Numbered from the stretch's first letter, positions 30,742-39,544 are shown. The stretch is 64,000 nt of DNA from Rhodospirillum sp. (GCA_013822765.1 PNKY01000009.1:1-64000); one strand, 5' to 3'. Notes: generated by a model from the sequence alone, not told the origin. A program made the numbers and translations.

Positions 30742-31734
30742 ATGCCGCTGTCGAAGTTCCCCCGCTTTCCCCTCGCCCATCTGCCGACGCCGCTCGAACC
30801 GCTCGATCGCCTGCGGCGGCATCTCGGCGGACCGAGGCTCTATATCAAGCGCGACGATTGCACCGGGCTGGCGCTCGGCGGCAACAAGACGCGCAAGGCC
30901 GAGTTCCTGATCGGCGCCGCGCGCGCGGCCGGCGCGACCGCGGTCATCACCGAGGGTGGACTGCAATCGAACCACGTCCGGCAGACCGCAGCCGCCGCGG
31001 CGAAGGCCGGGCTCACCTGCCACCTGGTGCTGAACCGCAACGTGCCGATCGAAACCGCGATCTACCAGGAGAACGGCAACATGCTGCTCGATCGCGTGCT
31101 GGGCGCGAGCGTGCATGTGTGCGTGCCTGGCCAGTCGCGCGCCGATGCGATCGCGCGCCTGCTGCCGGCGCTGAAGAAAGACGGCGCGGTCCCCTACGTC
31201 ATTCCGACCGGCGGCTCGAACGAGATCGGCGCGCTCGGATACGCGGCGGCGGCGCTCGAGTTGCAGCGGCAGGCGAAGGAAGCCGGCATCGCCATCGACC
31301 GCGTGCTGTTCGCGACGGCGTCTGGCGGCACGCAGGCCGGGCTGGTGGCCGGCATGGCGCTGGCCGAGGCCGGCACCCAGGTGCTCGGCATCGACGTCGA
31401 GAACGAGGCCGACTCCCTGCTCGTCGAGGTGCGCCGGATCGCGGAGGCCTGCGCGGCGAGCGTCGGCGTGAAGCGGGCGTTGCGCGATGACGCGTTCGAG
31501 ATCCGCAGCGGCTATGCGGGCGGCGGCTACGGCATCCCGACGCCCGGCATGATCGAAGCGGTTGGCCTGCTGGCGCGGCTGGAGGGAATCGTGCTCGACC
31601 CAGTCTATAGCGGCAAGGCCATGGCCGGCCTGATCGATCTCGTCCGCGCCGGCCAATTCGGCGCCGACGAGACGATAGCGTTCATCCACACCGGCGGCGC
31701 GCCGTCGATGTTCGCCTACGCCGACTGCTTCTAG
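30742..31734 (+). CDS. PLP-dependent D-cysteine desulfhydrase / ACC deaminase-family enzyme
   Basis: 330 residues with the tryptophan-synthase-beta fold. The PLP lysine is in LALGGNKTRKAEF, QSNHVRQTAAAAAKAGL follows it, and the phosphate loop is ATASGGTQAGLVAGMA. The C-terminal FIHTGGAPSMFAY is typical of D-cysteine desulfhydrases (DcyD), which release sulphide, ammonia and pyruvate; ACC deaminase is the main alternative and cannot be excluded. No neighbouring gene helps decide. The start at 30742 has GGAGG upstream. Confidence 0.88.
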   Translation: MPLSKFPRFPLAHLPTPLEPLDRLRRHLGGPRLYIKRDDCTGLALGGNKTRKAEFLIGAARAAGATAVITEGGLQSNHVRQTAAAAAKAGLTCHLVLNRNVPIETAIYQENGNMLLDRVLGASVHVCVPGQSRADAIARLLPALKKDGAVPYVIPTGGSNEIGALGYAAAALELQRQAKEAGIAIDRVLFATASGGTQAGLVAGMALAEAGTQVLGIDVENEADSLLVEVRRIAEACAASVGVKRALRDDAFEIRSGYAGGGYGIPTPGMIEAVGLLARLEGIVLDPVYSGKAMAGLIDLVRAGQFGADETIAFIHTGGAPSMFAYADCF

Positions 31735-31744
31735 AGCAGCACTG

Positions 31745-32347
31745 CTACCTGCGGAACGCCTGATCGATCAGCTGCGCCGCGATCGTCTTCGCGGTGGTCG
31801 CGGCGTCGGGCCGGGCGGAGACCTGCGCCACCGTGGTCGCGCCTTCGAACAACAGCGCGATCTGGTCGGCGAGGATCTCAGGGTCGGCCGCGCCGCCCGC
31901 TTGCGCCTGCTCGAGCGCGAAGCCGCGCAGCAGGGTCTTGAACTCGCGCGCACAGGCGTTGATCGGATGGCCGGGCTCGGAATATTCCACCGCCGCGTTG
32001 ACGAAGATGCAGCCGTAGAAATCCGGATCGTTGAACCAGCTCTTGGCGAGCTCGAACAGGCTGAGCAGCCGATCGCGCGGCTGATCCGAACTCGCCAGCA
32101 CCGCCGGCAGGAACTTGTCGGCGAAGGCCGCGCGCTTGCGCGAGAGCGCGGCGATGATCAGGTCTTCCTTGGACGGGAAGTGAGCGTACAGCGTCTTCTT
32201 CGCGACCTTGGCGACGGCGACGATCCGGTCGACGCCGGTGGCGTGGAAGCCATAGCGGTTGAACAGGTGGATGGCGGTGTCGATCAGGCGGTCGCGGGCG
32301 TTCGTGGTGGTCGCAGCCGGCGGATTCGCAGGGTTCATGATGTTCAT
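31745..32347 (-). CDS. TetR-family transcriptional regulator
   Basis: About 200 residues. The N-terminal HTH reads RDRLIDTAIHLFNRYGFHATGVDRIVAVAKVAKKTLYAHFPSKEDL, a textbook TetR domain; the C-terminal half is a helical ligand domain with GCIFVNAAVEYSEPGHPIN. The start is taken at MNIMNPANPP (32347); 32338 is possible. It converges with the desulfhydrase-like gene, 10 bases from its stop. The target is unknown. Confidence 0.9.
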   Translation of the reverse strand: MNIMNPANPPAATTTNARDRLIDTAIHLFNRYGFHATGVDRIVAVAKVAKKTLYAHFPSKEDLIIAALSRKRAAFADKFLPAVLASSDQPRDRLLSLFELAKSWFNDPDFYGCIFVNAAVEYSEPGHPINACAREFKTLLRGFALEQAQAGGAADPEILADQIALLFEGATTVAQVSARPDAATTAKTIAAQLIDQAFRR

Positions 32348-32697
32348 AGGACTCGGTGCCGCAGCTAATGCAAGGTCAGAGAGAATGCGTCGCGTAGGAC
32401 CGTGGCGCAAGATGACGAAATGTAATGGTACGATTAACGAATTTCACGGCAGAGTGATTTGACGGTAAACCGATCTGTCTCCACAATCGCTTCAACAAAT
32501 CAGCACCTTACGTGCATCCAACCCATCGCCGGCGGCGTAATCCTTGCGAACCCGGGCCGAAGAACGGCTCGGCGGAATTAACTTTTCGAGATTGTCAGAC
32601 CTTGGGGAAGGGCGATCCGCAGCTAACCCGACCCTGTGGGGATGACAACAGACCGGCCGCCGGTACCCCCGGCGGCCGGTTTTGCGTTTGGGCCGGG
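32348..32697. other. Intergenic region with an orphan plus-strand terminator
   Basis: About 350 bases between the TetR gene start and the end of the quinone oxidoreductase gene, both on the minus strand. The first 100 bases are AT-rich and should hold the TetR promoter. A strong hairpin with a T-tract on the plus strand ends the region at about 32690, although no plus-strand gene precedes it. A small plus-strand RNA is possible. Confidence 0.4.
32652..32690 (+). terminator. Strong intrinsic terminator hairpin without an upstream plus-strand gene
   Basis: ACCGGCCGCCGG (32652-32663) pairs with CCGGCGGCCGGT (32669-32680): a perfect 12-bp stem with a five-base loop, then TTTGCGTTTG. On the minus strand the tail is CTGTTGTC, much less U-rich, although it lies 18 bases past the qorA-like stop and could also serve that gene. 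Confidence 0.65.
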
Positions 32698-33678
32698 CTA
32701 GGGAACCAGCACCACCGAGCCGGTGGTCTTGCGCGCTTCGAGGTCGCGGTGGGCCTGGGCGGCTTCCTTCAGCGGGTAGGTGTGCGGGACCTTGATCTTG
32801 ATCCAGCCCTTACCGATGGCGTCGATCACGCGGTTTGCCGACAATTCGAGGTCGGCGCGGGTGGCGGTGTAGGCCATCAGGGTCGGCCGGGTCAGGAACA
32901 GCGAGCCCTTCTGGCTCAGCAGCAGCGGTGAAATGTCGGGCACCGGGCCGGAAGCGTTGCCGAACTGGACCATGTAGCCGCGCACCCTGAGGCAATCGAG
33001 CGACTGCATGAAGACGTCCTTGCCGACGCCGTCATAGACGACGTGGACCCCCTGCCCGCCCGTGATCTCCTTCACGCGCTTCACCCAATCCTCGGCGCGG
33101 TAGTTGATGACGTGATGGCACCCCTGCTCTTTCGCCAGCGCCAGCTTTTCCGGCGAGCCCGCGGTGCCGATGATCTGCGCGCCGAGCTTGCTCAGCCACT
33201 GCGACGCGATCGAGCCGACGCCGCCGGCCGCGGCGTGCAGCAGCACCAAGTCGCCCTGCTTCACCGGATAGGTGCGATGGATCAGGTATTCCACCGTCAT
33301 GCCCTGCAGCATCATGGCGGCGGCGGTCTTGTCGTCGATCGCATCCGGAATCTTGATCAGCTTCTCGGCCGGAGCATTGCGGCGCTCGGAATAGGCGCCG
33401 ATCGGGCCGGTGCCGTACGCCACGCGGTCGCCGGGCTTCAGGCTGGTCACGCCCTCGCCCACCGCCTCCACCGCCGCGCTCGCCTCGAGCCCCAGGCCGG
33501 CCGGCAGCGGTACCGGATAGAGCCCGGTGCGGTGATAGGTGTCGATGTAGTTGAGGCCGATCGCGAGATGCTTGAGCTGCACCTCGCCCTTGCCCGGCGC
33601 GGGCAGATCGATCTCGGTCCACTTCATCTGCTCGGGCCCGCCGGTCTTCTCGATGCGGATGGCGTGGGTTTTCGGCAT
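32698..33678 (-). CDS. NADPH:quinone oxidoreductase (zinc-independent MDR family)
   Basis: 326 residues of the QorA type: groES-like N-domain with GLNYIDTYHRTGLYPVPLP, nucleotide loop HAAAGGVGSIASQWLSKLGA, and no structural zinc cysteines. C-terminal HTYPLKEAAQAHRDLEARKTTGSVVL is characteristic. It reduces quinones with NADPH by analogy. The start at 33678 (MPKTHAIRI) is preferred; an in-frame upstream extension to 33777 lacks homology. Confidence 0.92.
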   Translation of the reverse strand: MPKTHAIRIEKTGGPEQMKWTEIDLPAPGKGEVQLKHLAIGLNYIDTYHRTGLYPVPLPAGLGLEASAAVEAVGEGVTSLKPGDRVAYGTGPIGAYSERRNAPAEKLIKIPDAIDDKTAAAMMLQGMTVEYLIHRTYPVKQGDLVLLHAAAGGVGSIASQWLSKLGAQIIGTAGSPEKLALAKEQGCHHVINYRAEDWVKRVKEITGGQGVHVVYDGVGKDVFMQSLDCLRVRGYMVQFGNASGPVPDISPLLLSQKGSLFLTRPTLMAYTATRADLELSANRVIDAIGKGWIKIKVPHTYPLKEAAQAHRDLEARKTTGSVVLVP

Positions 33679-33907
33679 GGCGGGCGTTCCTTGTTTGTTG
33701 CTTGTTGCGCCAAGCTTAGCGTGCGCAACCGCCGGGGAAAACCGCGTTGCGAGCACGGTATAACAAAGCTGCGACAACGACCTGCTGCAAGCCGGCCCGC
33801 GATTGTGGGAACCATTGAAAGCGGGCAGGGTTCGGCCCGCAGGGGATTGGCAGGCAACCGCAAAGCGGGTCTGCGCAACGACGCCCGAAACGGGCGCGAG
33901 GAGCGGA

Positions 33908-34960
33908 TTGAAGCAGACCTTCTATTCCATCCAAGCCCTGCGTGGCCTTGCCGCGAGCCTGGTGGTCATCGCCCACATCTTCGAGCATCCGTCGCGCGGC
34001 GATCCCAACGCGCTGCTGCTGACGGGGCGCTTCGGCGTGGAGATCTTTTTCGTCATCAGCGGCTTCGTGATGACGCATGTGGCGGGCGAGGGGAGCTTCG
34101 CGCCCGGCGCGTTCGCGTTCCGGCGCATCATGCGCATCGTGCCGCTCTATTGGGTCTGCACCTTCCTGGTGTTCGCGGTCGCGCTGGTGGCGCCGGCGCT
34201 ATTCAAGACCACGACCGCCGACGTGAAGCATCTCGTGCTGTCGCTGTTCTTCATTCCGGCGCCCGATCCGCAGGCGGCGAGTGACTGGCGGCCTTTGTTC
34301 AAGCTCGGCTGGACGCTGAACTACGAGATGTTCTTCTACGCCGCGCTGCTGCTGCTGTTCTGGTGCCGCAAGCGGATTCAGCGCTCGGTCATCCTGACGG
34401 TCGCGCTCGGCGCGCTGGTTCTGCTGAGCTTCGCGATTCCGCCGAAAGCGAGCATCCTCGCATTCTATGCCAACATCGCGCTAATCCCGTTCCTGGTCGG
34501 CGTGTGGCTGGCGGAGGCTTCGTCTCTGTTCGCGCGCGTGCCGCGCTGGGGAATCGTCGCGCTCGTGGCAGCGGCGGCGCTCAGCACGGCCTGGCTCTAT
34601 CAACTGCCGTTCGACTCGATGCGCGATCTCGCGCCGCATCTGGTGATGACGCTGGCGGCGACCTTGCTGGTCGCGGCGGGCCTTTCGCTGGAGCGGCAGT
34701 TTCCGCGCCGCGGCTTCTTGCAGATGGTCGGCAACAGCTCGTACTCGCTGTACCTGACGCATATGTTCGTAGTGGGCGCGGCCTGGGCCGCGATCGAGCG
34801 CGTCGATCTGCCGACGGCATTGCACTGGGCGCTCACGCCGTTGATCTACGGCGCGGCGCTGGTCACGGCCTATTGCTCGTACCGCGTGATCGAGCTGCCG
34901 TTCAACCGCCTGGCGCACCGCTTGACGCAACGGCCGATGCGCACCGTGATCGCGGAATAG
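33908..34960 (+). CDS. Acyltransferase family 3 membrane protein
   Basis: 350 residues with about ten membrane helices, the family hallmark FYSIQALRGLAASLVVIAHI with the catalytic His in helix 1, and RFGVEIFFVISGFVMT. Such enzymes O-acetylate exopolysaccharides, lipopolysaccharide or glycans. The start is TTG at 33908 with GAGGAG five bases upstream; an ATG at 33803 would add 35 arginine-rich residues without homology. The glycan acceptor is unknown. Confidence 0.87.
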   Translation: MKQTFYSIQALRGLAASLVVIAHIFEHPSRGDPNALLLTGRFGVEIFFVISGFVMTHVAGEGSFAPGAFAFRRIMRIVPLYWVCTFLVFAVALVAPALFKTTTADVKHLVLSLFFIPAPDPQAASDWRPLFKLGWTLNYEMFFYAALLLLFWCRKRIQRSVILTVALGALVLLSFAIPPKASILAFYANIALIPFLVGVWLAEASSLFARVPRWGIVALVAAAALSTAWLYQLPFDSMRDLAPHLVMTLAATLLVAAGLSLERQFPRRGFLQMVGNSSYSLYLTHMFVVGAAWAAIERVDLPTALHWALTPLIYGAALVTAYCSYRVIELPFNRLAHRLTQRPMRTVIAE

Positions 34961-35049
34961 GGCGCAACAGATCGGTTTCGCCACGACCATCGTCTTGCCG
35001 TTCCGGCGCGCCTGATCGATGATGGATGGGTCGATCACGCGGAGGAACA

Positions 35050-35583
35050 ATGGCCGCTAAGACGTCCAGGAAATCGGCGAAGGTTGCAAAGAAGGCCGCC
35101 GCCAAAAAGGTTGCCGCGAAAAAGGTTGCGGCGAAGGCGGCCAAGGCGGGCAAGGCGAAGCCGCCATCCGGAAATGGCGCAGGGCCGCCGTTGCTCTCAG
35201 GCGGCAACCCCCAGATCGCGAAAGCCTATGGCGATGCTCCGGTGCAGTCTTACATCGCGGCCATGCCCGGCTGGAAAAGCGACGCGTGGCGCCGGCTCGA
35301 CGCGCTCATCGCGCGCACCGTTCCCAACGTATACAAGGCCGTCAAATGGAACTCGCCGCTCTACGGCATCGAGGGCCAGGGCTGGTTCCTCGGCGTCCAT
35401 TGCTTTGCGAAATACATCAAGGTGGCGTTCTTCCGCGGCGCGTCGCTGCGTCCTATTCCGCCGGGCGCGTCCAAGCAGAAGGACGTGCGCTACCTCGACA
35501 TCCACGAGGACGACCAGGTCGACGAAGCGCAGTTCGCCGCCTGGGTGAAGCAGGCCAGCCGACTGCCCGGCGAACGCATGTGA
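35050..35583 (+). CDS. DUF1801 protein with lysine/alanine-rich N-terminus
   Basis: 177 residues. Residues 1-50 are a histone-H1-like basic tail (KKAAAKKVAAKKVAAKAAKA) that could bind nucleic acid. A DUF1801 (YdhG-like) domain follows, with WKSDAWRRLDALIARTVPNV, KAVKWNSPLYGIEGQGWF and KDVRYLDIHEDDQVDE. GGAGG precedes the ATG. First of three consecutive DUF1801 genes. Biochemical function of the domain is unknown. Confidence 0.85.
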   Translation: MAAKTSRKSAKVAKKAAAKKVAAKKVAAKAAKAGKAKPPSGNGAGPPLLSGGNPQIAKAYGDAPVQSYIAAMPGWKSDAWRRLDALIARTVPNVYKAVKWNSPLYGIEGQGWFLGVHCFAKYIKVAFFRGASLRPIPPGASKQKDVRYLDIHEDDQVDEAQFAAWVKQASRLPGERM

Positions 35584-35590
35584 GCGGCGC

Positions 35591-36010
35591 ATGCGGGATG
35601 CGATGACCGACCTGCTGCGGTTCAACGGCGCAGTTCGACGCGATCCTCGGATCGAGGCCTGGTTCTCCGACTTCGCCGATCCGCTGCGGTTGACGGTGCG
35701 GACCTGGTTCGAGCGCATGCGCGGCTGCGGCGCGGATGTCCGCGAGCTGTTGCACGACGGATGTCCGGTCGCCTGCGTGGAGGATGCGCCGTTCGGCTAT
35801 GTCAACGCGTTCAAGGCTCATGCCAATGTCGGCTTCTTCTACGGCGCCATGCTCGCCGATCCCGCCGGCCTGCTCGAAGGCGATGGCAAGCGCATGCGTC
35901 ACGTGAAGCTGCGCCCCGGCCAAGCACCCGACGTCGCGGCCCTGGGCGACCTGGTCGCAGCCGCCTACAAAGACATCCGGCAACGCCTCGCACAACCGAA
36001 CCTGCCATGA
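35591..36010 (+). CDS. DUF1801 domain protein
   Basis: 139 residues, with GCPVACVEDAPFGYVNAFKAHANVGFFYGAMLADPAGLLEGDGKRMRHVKLRPG, the core of the DUF1801 fold (two short blocks of this are conserved in the flanking genes). It lies eight bases after the preceding DUF1801 gene. An internal ATG at 35603 is an alternative start. No catalytic residues are recognised. Confidence 0.8.
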   Translation: MRDAMTDLLRFNGAVRRDPRIEAWFSDFADPLRLTVRTWFERMRGCGADVRELLHDGCPVACVEDAPFGYVNAFKAHANVGFFYGAMLADPAGLLEGDGKRMRHVKLRPGQAPDVAALGDLVAAAYKDIRQRLAQPNLP

Positions 36011-36020
36011 AGAAGCGGCC

Positions 36021-36428
36021 ATGAGCAAGAAACCGAGCGGCACCAAGGAAGACTCTCCCGCGCGTCTGATCGATGCGCGCATCAAGGAGCTGGGCGATTG
36101 GCGGGGCGAAATGCTCGCCAGGGTCCGCGCGCTCATCAAGCAGGCCGACCCCGAGGTGGTCGAGGAGTGGAAGTGGCGCGGGGTTCCGGTGTGGTCGCAC
36201 GCCGGCATCCTCTGCACCGGCGAGACCTACAAGGCGGTGGTGAAGATGACCTTCGCCAAGGGCGCGTTGCTGGAGGACCCGTCGGGCCTGTTCAATTCCA
36301 GCCTAGACGGCAACACCCGGCGCGCGATCGACATCCATGAGGGCGACAAGATCGACGAAAAGGCGCTGAAGGCGCTCATCCGCGCCGCAGTCGCGCTGAA
36401 CACGGCGAAAAAGAAATCGAAGCCCTGA
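36021..36428 (+). CDS. DUF1801 domain protein
   Basis: 135 residues with PARLIDARIKELGDWRGEML, VVEEWKWRGVPVWSHAGILC, then KMTFAKGALLEDPSGLFNSS and RRAIDIHEGDKIDEKALKAL. It is the third DUF1801-type gene, 10 bases downstream of the second, so the trio should be one operon. The fold resembles frataxin/YdhG; function unknown. The gene ends next to a 20-base perfect palindrome. Confidence 0.83.
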   Translation: MSKKPSGTKEDSPARLIDARIKELGDWRGEMLARVRALIKQADPEVVEEWKWRGVPVWSHAGILCTGETYKAVVKMTFAKGALLEDPSGLFNSSLDGNTRRAIDIHEGDKIDEKALKALIRAAVALNTAKKKSKP

Positions 36429-36430
36429 GT

Positions 36431-36450
36431 GTAGCGCGCTAGCGCGCTAC
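36431..36450. repeat. Perfect 20-base palindrome at a convergent gene junction
   Basis: GTAGCGCGCTAGCGCGCTAC reads identically on both strands. It starts three bases after the DUF1801 stop and includes the stop of the converging methyltransferase gene. No T-tract follows on either side, so it is not a standard terminator. Confidence 0.7.
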
Positions 36451-37170
36451 CACGACGAACTCCGGACTGCTTTCCGTGAGCGGCGAGCGGTCCCAGTCGC
36501 CGAACCACGTGACGTCGGTGAAGCCGGCTTCGGCAAGGAAGGCGGCCAGCTCTTCCTGCCGCACGAACCGCAGCGTGTCGCGGCCGACTGCGACATCGTC
36601 GGGGCCGAAGCGGTAGTGCGTCTCGTAGGTGACGAAGGCGCCGTCGGCTTCGGCGATGTCGTAGTGGACTTCGACCGCACCGACGCCGGGCACGTCGATG
36701 GTCTCGCGCGTGAGGTCGGGCCGCCAGCCGCGCCATTCCTCGACCAGCGGGTTGCGGGTCTCGAAGGCGAGCTGGCCGCCGTGCGCGAGATGCCGGCGCA
36801 GCGCGCGCAAGGTCGCGCAAATCTCCTCGTCGTGCAGGAACACCTGGAACACGTTGCCTGTCATGACGATGAGATCGAAGCGCGTCTCGAGCGCGAGGCT
36901 CCTGGCATCGCTGTCGATCCAGCGCACGCGCCCGGCGCCGGGCCGGCTGCGCGCGACCTGCATCATGCCGGCGGACGGATCGGCGCCGGTGACGCGATGC
37001 CCACGCTCCGCCAGCGCGACCGCGAGCCGGCCTGTCCCGCAGCCCATGTCGAGGACGGTCTTCGGCGCATCGCCGGCGAGTGCGAGGTAGTGCGCGTAGA
37101 AGGGCTCGGGCGAGTTGGCCGCGTCATAGCACGCGGCAAGGCGCGGATCGGTGTAGATGGGGCAGGGCAT
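36439..37170 (-). CDS. SAM-dependent methyltransferase (class I)
   Basis: 243 residues with motif I VLDMGCGTGRLAVAL (residues about 39-53), GADPSAGMM (acidic loop) and LIVMTGNVFQVF (motif IV). RFGPDDVAVGRDTLRFVRQEEL and AGFTDVTWFGDWDRS close the fold. It belongs to the broad Methyltransf_25-type group; the substrate cannot be inferred. Converges with the DUF1801 operon. Confidence 0.88.
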   Translation of the reverse strand: MPCPIYTDPRLAACYDAANSPEPFYAHYLALAGDAPKTVLDMGCGTGRLAVALAERGHRVTGADPSAGMMQVARSRPGAGRVRWIDSDARSLALETRFDLIVMTGNVFQVFLHDEEICATLRALRRHLAHGGQLAFETRNPLVEEWRGWRPDLTRETIDVPGVGAVEVHYDIAEADGAFVTYETHYRFGPDDVAVGRDTLRFVRQEELAAFLAEAGFTDVTWFGDWDRSPLTESSPEFVVVAR

Positions 37171-37209
37171 GGGGCGCTCAGTTCACCGGGACCTCACCAC
37201 ACACTCTTC

Positions 37210-37343
37210 CGTCATCCCGGCCTCTGAGCCGGGATCCATTCATCCGCCGCACGAGCGGCGCCAACGTGCGCATGAACGTCGGTCCTTGCGACGGCTCAGT
37301 GGACCCCGGATCGCGCGGCTCCGCCGCTTGTCCGGGGTGACCG
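37210..37343. repeat. Class 1 interspersed palindrome, copy D
   Basis: The longest class 1 copy: CGTCATCCCGGCCTCTGAGCC on the left, TGTCCGGGGTGACCGG on the right, and an expanded centre with CGAGCGGCGCC and GACGGCTCAGTGGACCCCGG. It lies between the methyltransferase start and the lipoprotein stop. Confidence 0.8.
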
Positions 37344-37379
37344 GTTGGGGGCGGTGCCATTCGTGTTGAGCATAGCCAG

Positions 37380-38582
37380 CTAGTTGATCGCCGCCGCGAA
37401 CGTGCCTGGCGCGGGGTCGCGCACGACGTAGCCGCCGGGGACGACTTCGAGGATGGCGAGGCGGCGTTCGACGGTGCCGTCGATGTTGAGGCGGAACACG
37501 CCGGTGACGCCGTTGAAGCCGCTGACGTTGGTGAGCGCGGTCTCCGAATAGTCCGGCACCGGTGCCTTGCCGAGCGCGACGATCAGGGTGATCGCGTCAT
37601 AGACCAGGCCGGCGCGCTGGTCCGGCGCCTGGCCGTAGATGCCGGCATAGCGCTCGGCGAAGGTCTTCCACTTGTCGGGATCGGTCGCGGCGTACCAGCT
37701 GCCGGCAAGGCCGGTCTCCTGCGCCAGCGTGGGATCGTTGGCCCACAGGCCGGTGCCGAGGATCGGCACCGTCTGCGGTCCGATCTGGAACGCGGGCAGC
37801 AGCGGCGCGAGCTGTCGCAGCTTGGCGCCGCCCTCGGGCAGCATCAGGGCGTCGAACGGATTGTTCTGGTATGCGGTCGCGAGCTGCTCGACCACGCCGG
37901 TATAGTCCGGCGAGTTGGGATCGTAGCGCGCCTGCTCCGCGAATATGCCGTTCGAGCCCTGCACCGAGTTACGGAATGCCTGTTCCACGATGTTGCCGTA
38001 GGCCGAGGTCGGCGCCAGGATCGCGAAGCGCTGCATGCCCTGGCTCGCGGCATATTGGACGATGCGCTGCACCTCGTCCTGCGGCGTGACGCCCATGACA
38101 TAGACGCCCGGCTGCGCCGCCGACCGATCGTTGGTGAAGGCCAGCACCGGAATATGCGCGCCGGTCACGATCGGCGCGATCTTGCGGGTGTCGGTCGAGA
38201 ACACCGGGCCGAGCAGGATCTGTGCGCCTTGCGCCAGTAGCTTGCGCGCGGCGGTCTCGGCGCCGGCCGCGGTCGCGGTATCCTCGACCAGCAGGGTGAA
38301 CTTGTCGTCGCCGACCTCGAACAGGCCCATCTCCGCCGACTGCAGCAGGGCGCGCCCGAGGCCCGCCTGCTGCCCGGACAGCGGCAGCAGCAGGCCGATC
38401 TTGATGTTGGTCTCGACCGGCGCGCCGGGCAGGGTCTCGTATTGCGGCTGGGTCGGGGCAGGCTGGCTTGGCGCCGAGGGGGGCGGTACATTGCTCGCGC
38501 AGCCGGCGGCCAAGGTGAGGAGAAGCGCGCCCAGCCAGCGCTTTGCCAGTTGCGCGCCGCCGCCTATTGCCGCCTGCATCAT
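37380..38582 (-). CDS. LpoA/YraM-like penicillin-binding-protein activator lipoprotein
   Basis: 400 residues with a lipoprotein signal (LLLTLAAGCAS, lipobox LAAGC) and a proline-rich linker. A periplasmic-binding-protein type I domain follows: IKIGLLLPLSGQQAGLGRAL and FAILAPTSAYGNIVEQAF. In enterobacteria LpoA activates PBP1A from the outer membrane; in alphaproteobacteria the homologue lacks the LpoA N-terminal TPR domain, as here. It is divergent from rsmI with only 28 bases between starts. The start at 38582 has AGGGA eight bases upstream. Confidence 0.85.
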   Translation of the reverse strand: MMQAAIGGGAQLAKRWLGALLLTLAAGCASNVPPPSAPSQPAPTQPQYETLPGAPVETNIKIGLLLPLSGQQAGLGRALLQSAEMGLFEVGDDKFTLLVEDTATAAGAETAARKLLAQGAQILLGPVFSTDTRKIAPIVTGAHIPVLAFTNDRSAAQPGVYVMGVTPQDEVQRIVQYAASQGMQRFAILAPTSAYGNIVEQAFRNSVQGSNGIFAEQARYDPNSPDYTGVVEQLATAYQNNPFDALMLPEGGAKLRQLAPLLPAFQIGPQTVPILGTGLWANDPTLAQETGLAGSWYAATDPDKWKTFAERYAGIYGQAPDQRAGLVYDAITLIVALGKAPVPDYSETALTNVSGFNGVTGVFRLNIDGTVERRLAILEVVPGGYVVRDPAPGTFAAAIN

Positions 38583-38610
38583 TCCGAGATTCCCTGAAAC
38601 CTGAGTGCGC

Positions 38611-39513
38611 ATGAAGCCTAGCCACAGCCAACCGCGAAGTAAACGCGAACCCGGCCAAGATCCCAGGCCGCAGGGGGCGCCGGGGACGGGCTCGCTTGTC
38701 CTGGTTGCGACTCCAATCGGCAATCTGGGCGACATTACGGCGCGCGCCGTGGAGGGGCTGAAATCCGCCGATGTGATCGCCTGCGAGGACAGCCGGGTGA
38801 CCGCCAAGCTGCTGGCCGCCGCCGGGATCGAAAAGCCGCTGCTGCCCTATCACGATCACAATGCCGAGGCCATGCGGCCCAAGCTGCTGGCGCGGATCGC
38901 GGCCGGCGCGCGGGTGGCTCTGGTCAGCGATGCCGGCACGCCGCTCATTTCCGACCCCGGCTACAAGCTGGTGCAGGCGGCGGTGGCGGCGGGGCTGCCG
39001 GTCACCATGCTGCCCGGTCCGAGCGCGCCGATCATGGCGCTCGCCTTGTCGGGCCTGCCGAGCGACCGCTTCCTGTTCGGCGGCTTCCTGCCGGCCAAGA
39101 GCAAGGCGCGGCGGGACGCGATCGCCGAGGCGGCGCGGGCGCCTGTGACCCTGATCTTCTTCGAAAGCGCGCCGCGCCTGCTGGACTCGTTGCAGGACCT
39201 GCTGGCGGTGCTGGGCGACCGCAAGGCGGCTGTGGCGCGCGAGCTCACCAAGCTGTTCGAGGAGGTGCGGCGGGAGTCGTTGTCAGCGCTGATCGCGCAC
39301 TATGCGCAAGTGGGCGCGCCCAAGGGCGAGATCGTGATCGTGGTCGGGCCACCGGCGGAAGAGCGCGCCTCGGCGGAGGATGTCGACACGCTGCTGCGCC
39401 GCGCGCTCGCAAGCATGAGCGTGAAGGACGCCGCCGCCACCGTGGCCGCCGCAACCGGCGCGCCGAAGCGCACGGTCTACGCGCGGGCGCTGGAGCTGCA
39501 GGAGGAGAAGTGA
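38611..39513 (+). CDS. rsmI: 16S rRNA (cytidine1402-2'-O)-methyltransferase RsmI
   Basis: RsmI methylates C1402 in the decoding centre. The 300 residues show LVLVATPIGNLGDITARA, DVIACEDSRVTAKLL, YHDHN and ALVSDAGTPLISDPGYKLV, all diagnostic of the tetrapyrrole-methylase-fold RsmI family. A basic N-terminal extension precedes the domain. The ATG at 38611 is used; GTG 38605 is in frame. It equals yraL of E. coli and lies beside the yraM-like and yraN genes, as in enterobacteria. Confidence 0.95.
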   Translation: MKPSHSQPRSKREPGQDPRPQGAPGTGSLVLVATPIGNLGDITARAVEGLKSADVIACEDSRVTAKLLAAAGIEKPLLPYHDHNAEAMRPKLLARIAAGARVALVSDAGTPLISDPGYKLVQAAVAAGLPVTMLPGPSAPIMALALSGLPSDRFLFGGFLPAKSKARRDAIAEAARAPVTLIFFESAPRLLDSLQDLLAVLGDRKAAVARELTKLFEEVRRESLSALIAHYAQVGAPKGEIVIVVGPPAEERASAEDVDTLLRRALASMSVKDAAATVAAATGAPKRTVYARALELQEEK

Positions 39514-39544
39514 TGCAGGGCTGCGGCGGAAACGAGAACGCATT

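Noticed and set aside
32458-32690. 6S RNA or SRP RNA identity for the possible small RNA
   Set aside because: Neither the SRP loop nor a recognisable 6S open-bubble pattern is visible, so no name was given.
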